DNA of 64,000 bases, taken from positions 682,001 to 746,000 of the forward strand of contig NZ_JAAIKC010000001.1 in assembly GCF_010820665.1 (NCBI RefSeq), read 5' to 3'. Below are positions 44,047 through 53,005 of this stretch, piece after piece. How positions within the stretch are numbered: the stretch's first letter is position 1; every line of letters starts with the position of its first letter. Made by a program: the position numbers and the translations under genes. This DNA is from Paenibacillus sp. SYP-B3998 (lineage in GTDB: Bacteria; Bacillota; Bacilli; Paenibacillales; NBRC-103111). The notes under the pieces are model-generated. The model saw nothing but the letters and a program-made list of their open reading frames with translations. It made no database searches and was not told the DNA's origin.

Positions 44047-44919
44047 ATGCCATCATCACTTTGGAAGCAATCGCTGCGGCGTTTGCTCAGAAATAAATTA
44101 GCAATTATCGGTTGTGTAGTTGTTGTTATTATGTTCATGGCTTGCTTCATTGGCCCGTTATTTTCACCTTATACGAATGGCAAAATTAATATGGCGATGA
44201 TGAATAAAGCGCCTAACTTGCACCATTGGTTAGGGACCGATTCATTAGGACGAGATGTTATGACGCGTGTCCTGCAGGCGGGGCGTATCTCTTTGACTGT
44301 TGGCCTTGCCTCTATGGTGCTTTCTGTTGTCATTGGTTCATTGCTCGGAGCGATTGCAGGTTACTACAGAGGAATTGTAGATCAAATTATTATGCGCATT
44401 GCGGATTTGCTGTTGACGATTCCAAGTTTGCCGCTCTTGTTCATCTTTGGGGCACTTTTGTCGGAGTGGAAAGTGCCGACGGGGTACCGGATGTACATCG
44501 TTATGCTAATGCTTAGCTTTGTCGGTTGGCCTGGCTTGGCCCGCATGGTAAGGGGCCAATTGCTGAGCTTGCGGGAGCGGGAGTTCATGCAGGCTACCGT
44601 TGTACTCGGTTTGCGCGATCGTCGTAAATTGTTTAATCATTTGCTGCCGAATTTAGTCCCGCTGCTCATTGTTATTGCGACATTGAACATTGGCGGGGCC
44701 ATATTGAGTGAATCGGTACTGAGCTTCTTCGGACTTGGTGTCATGCCGCCAACGCCAACCTGGGGAAATATGATCGATGCGGCTAACAATATGATTGATT
44801 TTCAGGAGCGGCCATGGCTGTGGATACCGCCTGGATTTTCGATTTTTATAACAGTCATAGCGATTAATATTTTTGGTGACGGGCTTCGCGATGTGCTCGA
44901 TCCGAAACAGAAGAGGTAG
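44047..44919 (+). CDS. Oligopeptide ABC permease, AppC/DppC-like
   Basis: This 290-residue permease has an N-terminal OppC_N segment (LLRNKLAIIGCVVVVIMFMA), then HHWLGTDSLGRDVMTRVL and GRISLTVGLASM, and the coupling loop MQATVVLGLRDRRKLFNHLL. AGGGAGAAT precedes the ATG. It forms the channel with the AppB-like subunit. Confidence 0.88.
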   Translation: MPSSLWKQSLRRLLRNKLAIIGCVVVVIMFMACFIGPLFSPYTNGKINMAMMNKAPNLHHWLGTDSLGRDVMTRVLQAGRISLTVGLASMVLSVVIGSLLGAIAGYYRGIVDQIIMRIADLLLTIPSLPLLFIFGALLSEWKVPTGYRMYIVMLMLSFVGWPGLARMVRGQLLSLREREFMQATVVLGLRDRRKLFNHLLPNLVPLLIVIATLNIGGAILSESVLSFFGLGVMPPTPTWGNMIDAANNMIDFQERPWLWIPPGFSIFITVIAINIFGDGLRDVLDPKQKR

Positions 44920-44933
44920 GTGAGACACATCCA

Positions 44934-45917
44934 ATGAGAGATCTACTAGAGATAGAGCACCTGCGAACGTATTTTAAAACGGAAGACGGCGTCGTTAAAG
45001 CTGTTGATGATGTGGGACTTCACGTTCGACAAGGAGAAACCGTATGCATCGTTGGCGAATCCGGCAGCGGCAAGAGTATTACAGCAATGTCGATTATGGG
45101 GCTAATCGAAGGACCTGCTGGCAAAGTAAATAGTGGGCATATATGGTTTGATGGCCAAGATTTGTTGTCCTTTAACAAGAATGAGCTTCGCGCCGTCCGC
45201 GGGAATGAGATAGCGATGATATTTCAAGAGCCGATGTCTTCGCTCAATCCCGTTTTGACCATTGGACAGCAGCTTATAGAACCTCTTATTGAGCATCAGA
45301 AAATGAATAAGAAGCTAGCAAAGAAGCGGGCTATTGAGTTGATTGGCGAGGTTGGCATTTCCAGAGCGGAACAAATTTTCACGTCGTACTCGCATGAATT
45401 GAGCGGAGGGATGCTGCAACGGATTATGATTGCGATTGCCATTTCTTGCAGGCCCAAGCTGCTTATTGCAGATGAGCCGACGACAGCGCTAGATGTGACG
45501 ATTCAAGCGCAAATTCTTGACTTGCTGCGAAAGTTTAAAGCGGATTCGCAGATGTCTATTCTGTTAATTACGCACGATCTCGGCGTAGTAGCTGAGATGG
45601 CGGATTACGTAGTTGTGATGTACGCGGGTAAAGTTGTTGAAGAGGGGGAGGTTGTGGAGCTTTTTCAGAATCCGCAGCACCCTTATACACGCGGTCTGTT
45701 GAAATCCAAGCCAGTCATTAATCAGCGTCAGGATGAGCTGTACTCGATTCCTGGTCAAGTTCCTAATCCGCTAGAATTGAAGGAATCTTGTTATTTCCAT
45801 GACCGTTGCGAACACTGCATGGCCATCTGCCGGACCCAAGAGCCGGTGCTAAAAAACGTGGCGAATGGGCAGAAAGTCGCCTGCTGGCTCTATGAGGAGG
45901 CGGTTATTCATGTCTGA
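44934..45917 (+). CDS. Oligopeptide ABC ATPase, AppD/DppD-like
   Basis: This 327-residue ATPase has Walker A GESGSGKS, signature HELSGGMLQRIMIAIA, Walker B LLIADEPTTALD and the C-terminal oligopeptide transporter extension with clustered cysteines (ESCYFHDRCEHCMAIC) that in related proteins may hold an iron-sulfur cluster. It pairs with the AppF-like ATPase. The next gene overlaps by eight bases. Confidence 0.88.
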   Translation: MRDLLEIEHLRTYFKTEDGVVKAVDDVGLHVRQGETVCIVGESGSGKSITAMSIMGLIEGPAGKVNSGHIWFDGQDLLSFNKNELRAVRGNEIAMIFQEPMSSLNPVLTIGQQLIEPLIEHQKMNKKLAKKRAIELIGEVGISRAEQIFTSYSHELSGGMLQRIMIAIAISCRPKLLIADEPTTALDVTIQAQILDLLRKFKADSQMSILLITHDLGVVAEMADYVVVMYAGKVVEEGEVVELFQNPQHPYTRGLLKSKPVINQRQDELYSIPGQVPNPLELKESCYFHDRCEHCMAICRTQEPVLKNVANGQKVACWLYEEAVIHV

Positions 45918-46875
45918 CGCGCTTTTGGACGTTCAAAATTTAAAAAAGTATTTTCCGATAAAAAGCGGGTTGTTAAACCGCACGGTTGGGCAAGTAAAAG
46001 CCGTTGATGGCATCAGCTTCACCATTCAGCCGGGTGAAACCTTCGGCCTTGTCGGTGAGTCCGGAAGCGGTAAAAGCACAGTGGGACGCACGGTCATTCG
46101 TCTGACGGAGAAAACGGCTGGAGAAGTGAAGTTCAAGGGTGTTGATTTGTACCAGCTGCCGAATGAAGAGCTGCGGAAGATGCGTCCCAAGATGCAGTTG
46201 ATCTTTCAAGATCCATACAGCTCGTTAAATCCCCGTGTTCGTGTAGGGGATGCTATAGGCGAAGCGCTGATCGATCACGGTCTCTTTCCAGCGAAAGAAG
46301 TAAGGGAACGCGTGCTTGATGTGTTGAATGCATGTGGCCTGTCGAGCTATCACATTGACCGCTTTCCGCATGAGTTCTCCGGGGGGCAAAGACAACGGAT
46401 TGGAATCGCCCGCGCGCTTGTGTTGAATCCTGATCTTATTATTGCCGACGAGCCTGTTTCAGCATTGGATGTTTCCATTCAAGCACAGATCATTAACTTG
46501 TTCCGCAAGATGCAGGAAACACGAAATCTATCTTATCTGTTTATTTCCCATGATTTGAGTGTAGTTGAACACTTATGCAATCGAATTGGCGTTATGTACC
46601 TAGGTTCAATGGTAGAAACAGCCTCTAGGAATGAATTGTTTCAGAATCCGTTGCACCCGTATACCAAAGCTTTGCTGTCGGCGGTTCCGATTCCTATACC
46701 CAAAATCAAAAGAGAGCGAATTGTGCTCAAGGGAGATATCCCAAGCCCAGCAAACCCGCCTTCCGGTTGCAAGTTTCATACGAGATGTCCATTAGCGGTC
46801 GCCGCATGTAAGGAACTTGTACCTGAGTTTCGCGAGGTAGGGGGCAATCATTTCGTTGCCTGTCATTTGGTATAA
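45910..46875 (+). CDS. Oligopeptide ABC ATPase, AppF/DppF-like
   Basis: This 321-residue ATPase has Walker A GESGSGKS, FSGGQRQRIGIARAL, Walker B IIADEPVSALD and the C-terminal cysteine motif CKFHTRCPLAVAAC. The ATG at 45910 follows GAGGAGG inside the previous gene; a frame beginning at 45865 is only an extension. It heterodimerises with the AppD-like ATPase. Confidence 0.88.
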   Translation: MSDALLDVQNLKKYFPIKSGLLNRTVGQVKAVDGISFTIQPGETFGLVGESGSGKSTVGRTVIRLTEKTAGEVKFKGVDLYQLPNEELRKMRPKMQLIFQDPYSSLNPRVRVGDAIGEALIDHGLFPAKEVRERVLDVLNACGLSSYHIDRFPHEFSGGQRQRIGIARALVLNPDLIIADEPVSALDVSIQAQIINLFRKMQETRNLSYLFISHDLSVVEHLCNRIGVMYLGSMVETASRNELFQNPLHPYTKALLSAVPIPIPKIKRERIVLKGDIPSPANPPSGCKFHTRCPLAVAACKELVPEFREVGGNHFVACHLV

Positions 46876-46910
46876 TCAATTAACTAAGAGGTTAACGGGG
46901 AGGAAGCAGT

Positions 46911-47363
46911 ATGCTGGGCGTTAAATTACCTCAGCCTTACGGACTGAGGCTAGAAATGATTCGCGCCAAAGGCTTTACGGACGCTGAGACGATAGAGCTT
47001 TTAAAGAGGAATAATGAAACCGAATTACTGGCTGCTATTCATTCAGAGATCAATTGGGAAGGTTTCATTGCCTATAATCATGAACATGGAGAACTTCTAA
47101 AGGCGGCAGTCTTAGATGGTTATCAATTTAGTTTTATAACGATTGGCGGCATCAAAAATTTACTCTCAATCAAGTTTAACAAGCATGAGGGTGCGGATTA
47201 TGAAATTCAAGGATCTTTCATCACAAAATTAAAACTAAGTGAAGCGGACTTTCTACGAATCAGATTGCTTGTTCCGAAGCATTGGAAACTCATAGTTAGT
47301 TCTATTCATGGGGCAACAACTGCGGAATTTGTTGAAGTCGGCATAGAACTTGAAAAAGCATAA
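46911..47363 (+). CDS. Hypothetical protein at the end of the oligopeptide operon
   Basis: I do not recognise this 150-residue protein. It starts MLGVKLPQPYGLRLEMIRAK behind a clear GGGGAGG site, 35 bases after the ATPase gene and before a strong terminator, so it is real and co-transcribed. The N-terminal half is predicted helical (TDAETIELLKRN, LLAAIHSEINWEGFIAY); the second half looks beta-rich (YQFSFITIGGIKNLLSIKF, YEIQGSFITKLKLS, FVEVGIEL). No signal peptide or membrane segment. Function unknown. Confidence 0.7.
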   Translation: MLGVKLPQPYGLRLEMIRAKGFTDAETIELLKRNNETELLAAIHSEINWEGFIAYNHEHGELLKAAVLDGYQFSFITIGGIKNLLSIKFNKHEGADYEIQGSFITKLKLSEADFLRIRLLVPKHWKLIVSSIHGATTAEFVEVGIELEKA

Positions 47364-47368
47364 TAGCT

Positions 47369-47416
47369 AAAACCGTATGCGCACACTGAAAAGTGTGAGG
47401 CATACGGTTTTTCCTT
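47369..47416 (+). terminator. Terminator of the oligopeptide operon
   Basis: AAAACCGTATGC pairs with GCATACGGTTTT and an inner ACACT pairs with AGTGT, followed by TTTCC. Confidence 0.88.
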
Positions 47417-47557
47417 TTTCAATAAAGTGTCGCATTATTATACTTTTTTTGTCCTGAAGTTAGACTAAAAATATATGATTTCCTGTGCTAAAGTAATGGC
47501 AGATGTCTGTATTTCATATATTGTAGGTAGTCTGTTCAATAGAAGAGAGGGAAAGCT

Positions 47558-48634
47558 GTGAGCACAAAGTTAAAGATTGGGATTATCGGTAGCGGCGGGA
47601 TCGCTGGAGCTCATGTACAGGCATACCGAGAGTTAAGCGAGGTTGAAATTGTTGCTGTGGCGGATACAATCCCCGGGAAAGCAGCTCAATTCACCGATCA
47701 TTGGGATTTGGCAGAAACGAAAGCGTTTGATGACTACAAAAGGTTGCTTGAACTGGACCTTGATGCCGTTAGTATTTGTACCCCGAACGTTGCTCATTAC
47801 CAGACAACGGTTGATTCACTCCGTGCAGGCAAGCATGTAATGTTGGAAAAACCTATGTCCGTGACGCTAGAGGAAGCGGTAGAAATGGCGCAAACAGCTG
47901 CTCAGACCGGCTTTATGCTCAATGTCGGGTTTCAACCAAGATATGACCCGAATATGAAGCTTATTCAAGATTTGGTCCAATCTGGAGAGTTGGGGAACGT
48001 ATATTACGTTGAAACAGGAGGCGGACGCCGCAGGGGAATGCCAGGCGGCACGTTTATCCGTAAATCAATTGCCGGAGCAGGAGCTATTGCCGATATCGGG
48101 TGTTATTCACTGGATATGGCACTGAATGCGATGGGGTATCCAAAACCACTTACCGTATCCGCTTACAGCAGCAACCACTTCGGTACGAATGCTAGATTTC
48201 ATAAGGAAGCAAGCCATTTTGATGTTGAAGATTTCGGCGTCGCTATGATTCGATTCGAAGGAGATTTGGTACTGAATTTCAAAATATCCTGGGCGATGCA
48301 TATGGATACACTAGGTCCAACGCTCTTCCTGGGCACTGAGGCTGGACTCAAAGTAACACCAGCGGGTAAAGGGCCATGGAGCGGTGTGTACGATGGGAAA
48401 GTTGGTTCTGTCACGATGTTTCATGATGTTCGAGGTCACCATACGGAAAGTAGTATTCCACTCATTGAACACAGCAAGAACTTGTTTCATGAAAAAGTGC
48501 GCGATTTCGTAGAGGCCGTGCAGCAAGGGAAGCCCGCTCCGATTCCAGGGGAACTCATCGTAAGAAATCAAGCAATTATAGACGGCATCCTTCGCTCGTC
48601 ACAATTGAAGCGTGAAGTTGAAATAAGCTTATAA
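47558..48634 (+). CDS. Gfo/Idh/MocA family oxidoreductase 1
   Basis: This 358-residue protein starts at a GTG behind AGAGGGAAAG. The N-terminal Rossmann fold has IGIIGSGGIAGAHVQAY for NAD(P), then AGKHVMLEKPMSVTLEEAVEMA with the EKP lysine, and DIGCYSLDMALNAMG near the active site. The C-terminal alpha/beta sheet dimerisation domain follows. Members oxidise sugars, inositols or related polyols. It is followed 24 bases later by a paralogue, suggesting consecutive steps on one substrate, which cannot be named. Confidence 0.85.
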   Translation: MSTKLKIGIIGSGGIAGAHVQAYRELSEVEIVAVADTIPGKAAQFTDHWDLAETKAFDDYKRLLELDLDAVSICTPNVAHYQTTVDSLRAGKHVMLEKPMSVTLEEAVEMAQTAAQTGFMLNVGFQPRYDPNMKLIQDLVQSGELGNVYYVETGGGRRRGMPGGTFIRKSIAGAGAIADIGCYSLDMALNAMGYPKPLTVSAYSSNHFGTNARFHKEASHFDVEDFGVAMIRFEGDLVLNFKISWAMHMDTLGPTLFLGTEAGLKVTPAGKGPWSGVYDGKVGSVTMFHDVRGHHTESSIPLIEHSKNLFHEKVRDFVEAVQQGKPAPIPGELIVRNQAIIDGILRSSQLKREVEISL

Positions 48635-48657
48635 ATCAACATACTGGAGGAATAAAC

Positions 48658-49737
48658 ATGTCTCATAGCTATAATATTGGTATTATCGGTTGTGGCGGTA
48701 TTGCTAACGGAAAGCACATGCCAAGTTTGAAAAAGCTAGACAATGTGAAGATGGTTGCTTTTTGTGACATCGTGAAAGAAAAAGCGGTTGAAGCTGCGAA
48801 AGCTTATGGGGCTGAGGATGCAAAGGTTTATACCGATTATCATGAGCTTTTAGAAGATGAATCTATCGATATCATTCATGTGCTTACGCCAAACGATTCA
48901 CATGCTGTCATTGCGATTGCGGCACTTGAAGCAGGTAAACATGTTATGTGTGAAAAGCCGATGGCAAAGACAGCAGCTGATGCCAAACTTATGGCTGAAG
49001 CAGCAGCGCGTACAGGGAAAAAGCTGACAATCGGTTACAACAATCGCTTTCGCGCTGACAGCCAACATTTGAAGCAACTATGTGCAGAGGGCGAGCTAGG
49101 CGATATTTATTTTGCGAAAGCGCATGCTATTCGCCGCCGTGCTGTTCCTACTTGGGGCGTATTTCTAGATGAAGAAAAGCAAGGAGGCGGTCCCCTAATT
49201 GATATTGGTACACATGCATTAGACTTGACGCTTTGGATGATGAACAATTACAAGCCGAAGGTTGTATTGGGGACTGCTTACCATGAGTTGTCCAAACGTG
49301 AAAATGCGGCAAATGCTTGGGGGCCTTGGGATCCAAGCCAATTTACAGTGGAGGATTCCGCTTTCGGTATGATTGTCATGGAGAACGGCGCGACAATTAT
49401 TCTTGAATCGAGTTGGGCACTGAATACACTTGAAGTCGATGAAGCTAAATGCACCTTGTGCGGTACCGAAGGTGGCGCTGATATGAAAGAGGGACTCCGA
49501 ATTAATGGGGAGAAAAATAGCCGCCTGTTCACAACCAATGTAGAATTGAAGGCAGGTGGCGTCGCTTTTTATGATGGTGCTACGGATAGTGCTCCCGACG
49601 CAGAAATGAGACAGTGGATTCAGGCGATTGAGAACAATATGGATCCTGTCGTAACGCCAGAACAAGCGTATGTTGTTTCGTTAATATTAGAAGCTATCTA
49701 CGAATCAGCACGAACTGGGAAAGCAGTTTACTTGTAG
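48658..49737 (+). CDS. Gfo/Idh/MocA family oxidoreductase 2
   Basis: This 359-residue protein has IGIIGCGGIANGKHMPSLKK (NAD(P) site), AGKHVMCEKPMAKTAADAKLMA and the second motif GPLIDIGTHALDLTLWMM with the probable catalytic histidine. ACTGGAGGAATAAAC precedes the ATG. It is a close structural relative of the upstream gene but not a recent duplication, judging from low identity outside the motifs. Polyol or amino-sugar substrate unknown. Confidence 0.85.
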   Translation: MSHSYNIGIIGCGGIANGKHMPSLKKLDNVKMVAFCDIVKEKAVEAAKAYGAEDAKVYTDYHELLEDESIDIIHVLTPNDSHAVIAIAALEAGKHVMCEKPMAKTAADAKLMAEAAARTGKKLTIGYNNRFRADSQHLKQLCAEGELGDIYFAKAHAIRRRAVPTWGVFLDEEKQGGGPLIDIGTHALDLTLWMMNNYKPKVVLGTAYHELSKRENAANAWGPWDPSQFTVEDSAFGMIVMENGATIILESSWALNTLEVDEAKCTLCGTEGGADMKEGLRINGEKNSRLFTTNVELKAGGVAFYDGATDSAPDAEMRQWIQAIENNMDPVVTPEQAYVVSLILEAIYESARTGKAVYL

Positions 49738-49761
49738 GAGGGGCCAATGGCCTCTCTTTTT
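49738..49761 (+). terminator. Terminator after the dehydrogenase pair
   Basis: GAGGGGCC and GGCCTCTC form an eight-base stem with one G-T pair and a three-base loop, followed by five T. Confidence 0.8.
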
Positions 49762-49830
49762 ACATTGACGAAAGACTTAGTGACCAGATTGCCTTGGTAT
49801 CATAAATGAGATTGATCAAGAGGGCATAAT

Positions 49831-49914
49831 GCACTATCATACCCAAAGAGCCCCTCTCCTCGATTCATAATGCATCGTCACTCCCTATGGGTGTTATCCC
49901 ATCGACTCAGAAAA
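49831..49914 (-). repeat. Left copies of a short motif family (CTGAGYCNATGGGATA-like, minus orientation)
   Basis: GTGTTATCCCATCGACTCAG at 49891-49910 reads CTGAGTCGATGGGATAACAC on the minus strand and resembles motif copies at 51198-51225 and 51291-51316 in the opposite orientation. A looser copy, GCACTATCATACCC, starts at 49831. No gene is seen in 49762-50004. Confidence 0.5.
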
Positions 49915-50004
49915 TGAATACGTAGAGTTTAATTTCTCGTGCACCTTTTTAAGACAAACTTCTGTAATCTCGGTTTCAGTAGCAGCGAGTGCAAGCATAT
50001 GCAT

Positions 50005-50190
50005 AGAATTAGAATTAGAAGCAGAAGTAGAAGTAGAAGTAGAAGTAGAAGTAGAAGTAGAAGCAGAAGCAGAAGTAGAAGTAGAAGTAGAAGTAGAAGT
50101 AGAAGTAGAAGTAGAAGTAGAAGTAGAAGCAGAAGCAGAAGTAGAAGTAGAAGTAGAAGTAGAAGCAGAAGTAGAAGCAGAAGTAGAAGC
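50005..50190. repeat. 31-unit hexanucleotide array (AGAAGY)
   Basis: Thirty-one perfect six-base units occupy exactly 186 bases. The first two are AGAATT; the rest are AGAAGT or AGAAGC. The AGAAGC pair at units 10-11 recurs at 21-22, pointing to internal duplication of an 11-unit block. On the plus strand the open frame reads (Arg-Ser)n, on the minus strand (Ser-Thr/Ala)n, and length change by six keeps the frame. I regard it as a microsatellite, not as coding. Confidence 0.9.
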
Positions 50191-50201
50191 TAGATGATTT
50201 A

Positions 50202-51080
50202 TTAAGCGGCAGTTTGAACTGCTTGAGAGCAATTTAAAGTAGGGTTCGAAAAGCATAGATGAGATAAATGAGAGAAGATTGGCGTGTTTTTGATCGAAAG
50301 ATTGAATCGATAGCAGAACTCAGCTAGATAGGTTTGCAGATGTGCCGCACCGATACCATGGAAGGTTTCATTGAGCCAGCTGCTGGCTTTGGAGGCAAAG
50401 GTCATAAGTGGACGAGTACGTTTAGGGCTGTAAAGACCAGTGACAGTTTCAATATGTTTCGATGGTGATTGGATATGTGTATTGTTGAAGGAAATGAGTT
50501 CAGAACGGGGAATATGCCGTTCTCTGGGATGATTTGGTGTGATGAATTTTAATTTTAAATAGGTGGATTCTCCTCTTTCATTGAGGGAAGAACCTACAAG
50601 CAGAAGGTGCTCTTTTGGGTGTTTGTGAGTAGATGGATTAAAAGGGCGCCCGTAAACGGCCGAATTAATTCGGATTGAACCGGATAGGGGTGTTTTTTGA
50701 TCTGCTTTTTGTATCGTTAAGCGGATTTTATGCAAAATTAACCATGCCGTTTTATAGGTAACTTGAATAAGTTTAGATAGCTCGACGGCATTAATACTTT
50801 TATCCGTACGAGAAATGAGAAAAAGGGCTAGTAGCCACTTATGCAGCTCCGTTCTACTGCCTTCCATCAGAGTGCCGGCGGTTAGAGATGTTTGGTGACG
50901 GCAATGAGAACATTCATATAAAGGTAACCTGCGAGTATTTGTTACGTAGGCTTGCCGGTGTTGGCAGCGTGGGCATATGAATCCATCAGGCCATTTAGAT
51001 TGAAATATATAATCGATGCATGCCTCCTCAGTGGAGTAAGCCATTTGAAATTGTTCCAAAGACATAGTTGCGATAATCAA
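50202..51080 (-). CDS. IS1595-type transposase-derived protein lacking the DDE catalytic motif
   Basis: This 292-residue protein begins at TTG 51080 behind GGAGGAG. The N-terminal zinc ribbon (CPRCQH ... CSHCRH) and LTAGTLMEGSRTELHKWLLALFLI match IS1595 transposases, followed by the segment AWLILHKIRLTIQ. Where active enzymes have a VDE-type first aspartate, this reads IRINSAVYGRP; where the last glutamate lies in a GIES-type motif, it reads KASSWLNETFHG before HLQTYLAEFCYRFN. The frame is intact despite the lost active-site residues, which suggests a domesticated, DNA-binding-only protein or a decayed transposase kept by chance. The stop lies 12 bases from the hexanucleotide array. Confidence 0.7.
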   Translation of the reverse strand: MIIATMSLEQFQMAYSTEEACIDYIFQSKWPDGFICPRCQHRQAYVTNTRRLPLYECSHCRHQTSLTAGTLMEGSRTELHKWLLALFLISRTDKSINAVELSKLIQVTYKTAWLILHKIRLTIQKADQKTPLSGSIRINSAVYGRPFNPSTHKHPKEHLLLVGSSLNERGESTYLKLKFITPNHPRERHIPRSELISFNNTHIQSPSKHIETVTGLYSPKRTRPLMTFASKASSWLNETFHGIGAAHLQTYLAEFCYRFNLSIKNTPIFSHLSHLCFSNPTLNCSQAVQTAA

Positions 51081-51197
51081 GGCATCTCCTCCATCTCAAT
51101 TAAACGAACATTAGTTCCTTCCATTATATCGAACATACGATCTTATTTCAAGCGTGAAAAAACCTTTAATGTGGTATTATCTGAAACTTTTAAAATC

Positions 51198-51374
51198 TTA
51201 TCTGAGCCTATGGGATAGTGTGCATAGAGGCGAATATATAAGGGGCTAGCTTGAGAGATTTTGAAGGGAGGCTTCCATTAGTAGAACACCTATCTGAGTC
51301 ATGGGTATAGTGCGTAAAGTGGGGAGTGTTCTGAAAGAAATAAACAGGCGTTTTCTGAGCTAAAGGGCCAGTAG
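51198..51374 (+). repeat. Right copies of the CTGAGYCNATGGGATA-like motif
   Basis: TATCTGAGCCTATGGGATAG (within 51198-51225) and TATCTGAGTCATGGGTATAG (within 51291-51316) are two clear copies, and TTTTCTGAGCTAAAGGG (from 51351) is a looser one. All face opposite to the copies at 49831-49914, so the transposase-like gene is bracketed by inverted motifs. No gene is seen in 51081-51409. Confidence 0.5.
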
Positions 51375-51409
51375 TCAGATAAGTTGAGTGATCAAAAGGG
51401 TTTTTCTAT

Positions 51410-51446
51410 CCAAGAACCACCCCTTGCTGGAAGGGGTGGTTCTTGG
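51410..51446. terminator. Strong hairpin downstream of the NlpC/P60 gene
   Basis: CCAAGAACCACCCCTT and its complement form a perfect 16-base stem with a five-base loop. A T-rich run follows only on the plus strand, so termination of the minus-strand gene is likely but not of the textbook type. Confidence 0.6.
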
Positions 51447-51460
51447 TCTGGGATTTATTT

Positions 51461-52177
51461 TTATACGCGTCGGCCAGTAATATAATGGCTTGTCCAATAG
51501 GCATTATTGAAATTTGAAACGACTACACCTTGATTCGGTAAATTGTTTATGAATTGACCATTGCCCATATAGATACCGACGTGGTTGATTTGACCGGGTG
51601 TACTTACACTGAAGAATACTAAGTCACCAGGTTGGAGTTGGTCTCTTGGAATAGCAGTACCAACTTGTGCTTGTGCTTTTGATCCCCAAGGAATGCTTAT
51701 TCCATTAAGTTGAAATATGTATTGCGTGAATGAAGAGCAATCTAGAAGGAGTCGTTGCTGATCTCTGGTACCAAAGACGTATTTTACTTTACCTTGAAAT
51801 GACTGTGCGGTACTTATAATTTTACTCGCCGAGGAAGCGCTATGTGCAGGTTGCGGAGTCGGCGCTGGCGAAGGTGATGAATTTTTTTCATGTACGGTTA
51901 CATAAGAGCGAGAAACATAACCCTGTTTACCGTTGTAGTCAACTAATACCCAGTAATTATTGGCAGCTTCAACAGGAAGAACAGTTCCTGCTTTAACGAA
52001 TCCCCAGACAGGAGCGCTTGTGCTTTGGTCGGCCCGGAAGTTGACCCCTTTGTTCACAGTAGCGGTTGCTACGGGTGAAGCAAAAGCGGTTGTAGAAAAT
52101 CCAGCGAACATCGATAGAGCTAAACTTAAAGATACGATAGTCGATTTTCCAAGGTGGTTCTTCTTTTTCAATTGCAT
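51461..52177 (-). CDS. Secreted NlpC/P60 endopeptidase with SH3 domain
   Basis: This 238-residue protein has a signal peptide ending near AFA at residue 33, one bacterial SH3 domain (about 38-95; VNFRADQSTSAPVWGFVKAG), a Pro/Ser linker, and a C-terminal NlpC/P60 domain. The catalytic cysteine is in LLLDCSSFTQYIF and the histidine in INHVGIYMGNGQFI; the third position is probably Asn in FINN. It cleaves gamma-D-Glu-meso-diaminopimelate bonds in peptidoglycan. GGAGGAA precedes the ATG. Fits a growth or sporulation wall hydrolase. Confidence 0.85.
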   Translation of the reverse strand: MQLKKKNHLGKSTIVSLSLALSMFAGFSTTAFASPVATATVNKGVNFRADQSTSAPVWGFVKAGTVLPVEAANNYWVLVDYNGKQGYVSRSYVTVHEKNSSPSPAPTPQPAHSASSASKIISTAQSFQGKVKYVFGTRDQQRLLLDCSSFTQYIFQLNGISIPWGSKAQAQVGTAIPRDQLQPGDLVFFSVSTPGQINHVGIYMGNGQFINNLPNQGVVVSNFNNAYWTSHYITGRRV

Positions 52178-52462
52178 AGTTGATTTCCTCCTTATGGATC
52201 GCAGTAATAGGTTGGTACCTGTTTTTACTTTAACACAGGTGGAATGACCTAATATTTACCGCTAGAGGGGGAAAGCTATACACAGTTTGAAAAAGAGGAG
52301 ATTATTAGAATTTCATTAGAAATGAATGAGAAATAATTCCTTGACAGGTAAATTAAAAACTGATTGGCATAAAAAGCATTTTCAACGAAAAGGGGCAGTC
52401 CTTAAATTTACTTGGTAATTAAATAGAAAGCCCCTGTGCAGCAAATGCTGTAGGCTAGGACT
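52178..52462. other. Intergenic region between the two wall enzyme genes
   Basis: I see the leader of the NlpC/P60 gene but no c-di-AMP riboswitch core. A plus-strand TTGACA at 52342 has no matching -10. GGGGC (52391) and GCCCC (52432) form a distant, weak pairing after the YkuD gene. No further gene. Confidence 0.4.
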
Positions 52463-52801
52463 TTAAGGTCGTATGTTCACACGCGTGTGGAGGGGGACGA
52501 TTGCAGCCAGTTCAAGTACATCGTCATTATACATGCGAATGCAACCATGCGACGTTCGTCTCCCGACGGAAGACGGATTATTGGTGCCATGAATGCCATA
52601 ATGAGGCTTACTCAGCCCCATCCAAAATGCACCGTAAGGGCCTCCTGGATTGGATTGTTTATTTACAATGTAAAATTGACCGAGCGGTGTTTGCGTTACC
52701 ATCTTCCCAATACCTACGGGGAAACCACGGGTAACTCGATCTCCATCCAGGAGATATAACTGGAAATCGGATAGATCCACGATAATGCGGTATTTTGGCA
52801 T
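52463..52801 (-). CDS. Small L,D-transpeptidase (YkuD domain)
   Basis: This 112-residue protein is a bare YkuD domain. [20 protein letters not shown] begins the beta-sandwich, and the active site reads [10 protein letters not shown] then SHGCIRMYN, with the catalytic cysteine in SHGC. Such enzymes form 3-3 cross-links in peptidoglycan. No signal peptide or LysM domain is seen, unlike many secreted YkuD enzymes; the spore-associated YkuD of Bacillus has a LysM. Possibly sporulation-linked. Confidence 0.85.
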   Translation of the reverse strand: MPKYRIIVDLSDFQLYLLDGDRVTRGFPVGIGKMVTQTPLGQFYIVNKQSNPGGPYGAFWMGLSKPHYGIHGTNNPSSVGRRTSHGCIRMYNDDVLELAAIVPLHTRVNIRP

Positions 52802-53005
52802 AGGGTTATCACCTCAATGTATATTATGTTCATTTGGTAAAAGGAGCAGGGCACTTATCAGGACTGCTGGCTCCCAAATCGCCATTTAAAAGGATCGATG
52901 CGCTTCGTAGTTTCTGGACTTGGAGCACCCGAACGATGAAAAGCAAGCTAGTTCCTTTCTGCGCTTCAGCTGAAGGGCTGTTTGCATGCCAGTAAGCATT
53001 TTTTC

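Noticed and set aside
50005..50190. CRISPR array
   Set aside because: Units are contiguous six-base repeats without spacers and no cas gene is near.
49939..50193. Open frame with an Arg-Ser repeat, and the antisense Ser-Thr/Ala frame at 49894-50256
   Set aside because: Both arise from the six-base array, have no ribosome site and no non-repeat domain.
52178..52340. c-di-AMP (ydaO) riboswitch before the NlpC/P60 gene
   Set aside because: Conserved ydaO blocks could not be found in the minus-strand leader.
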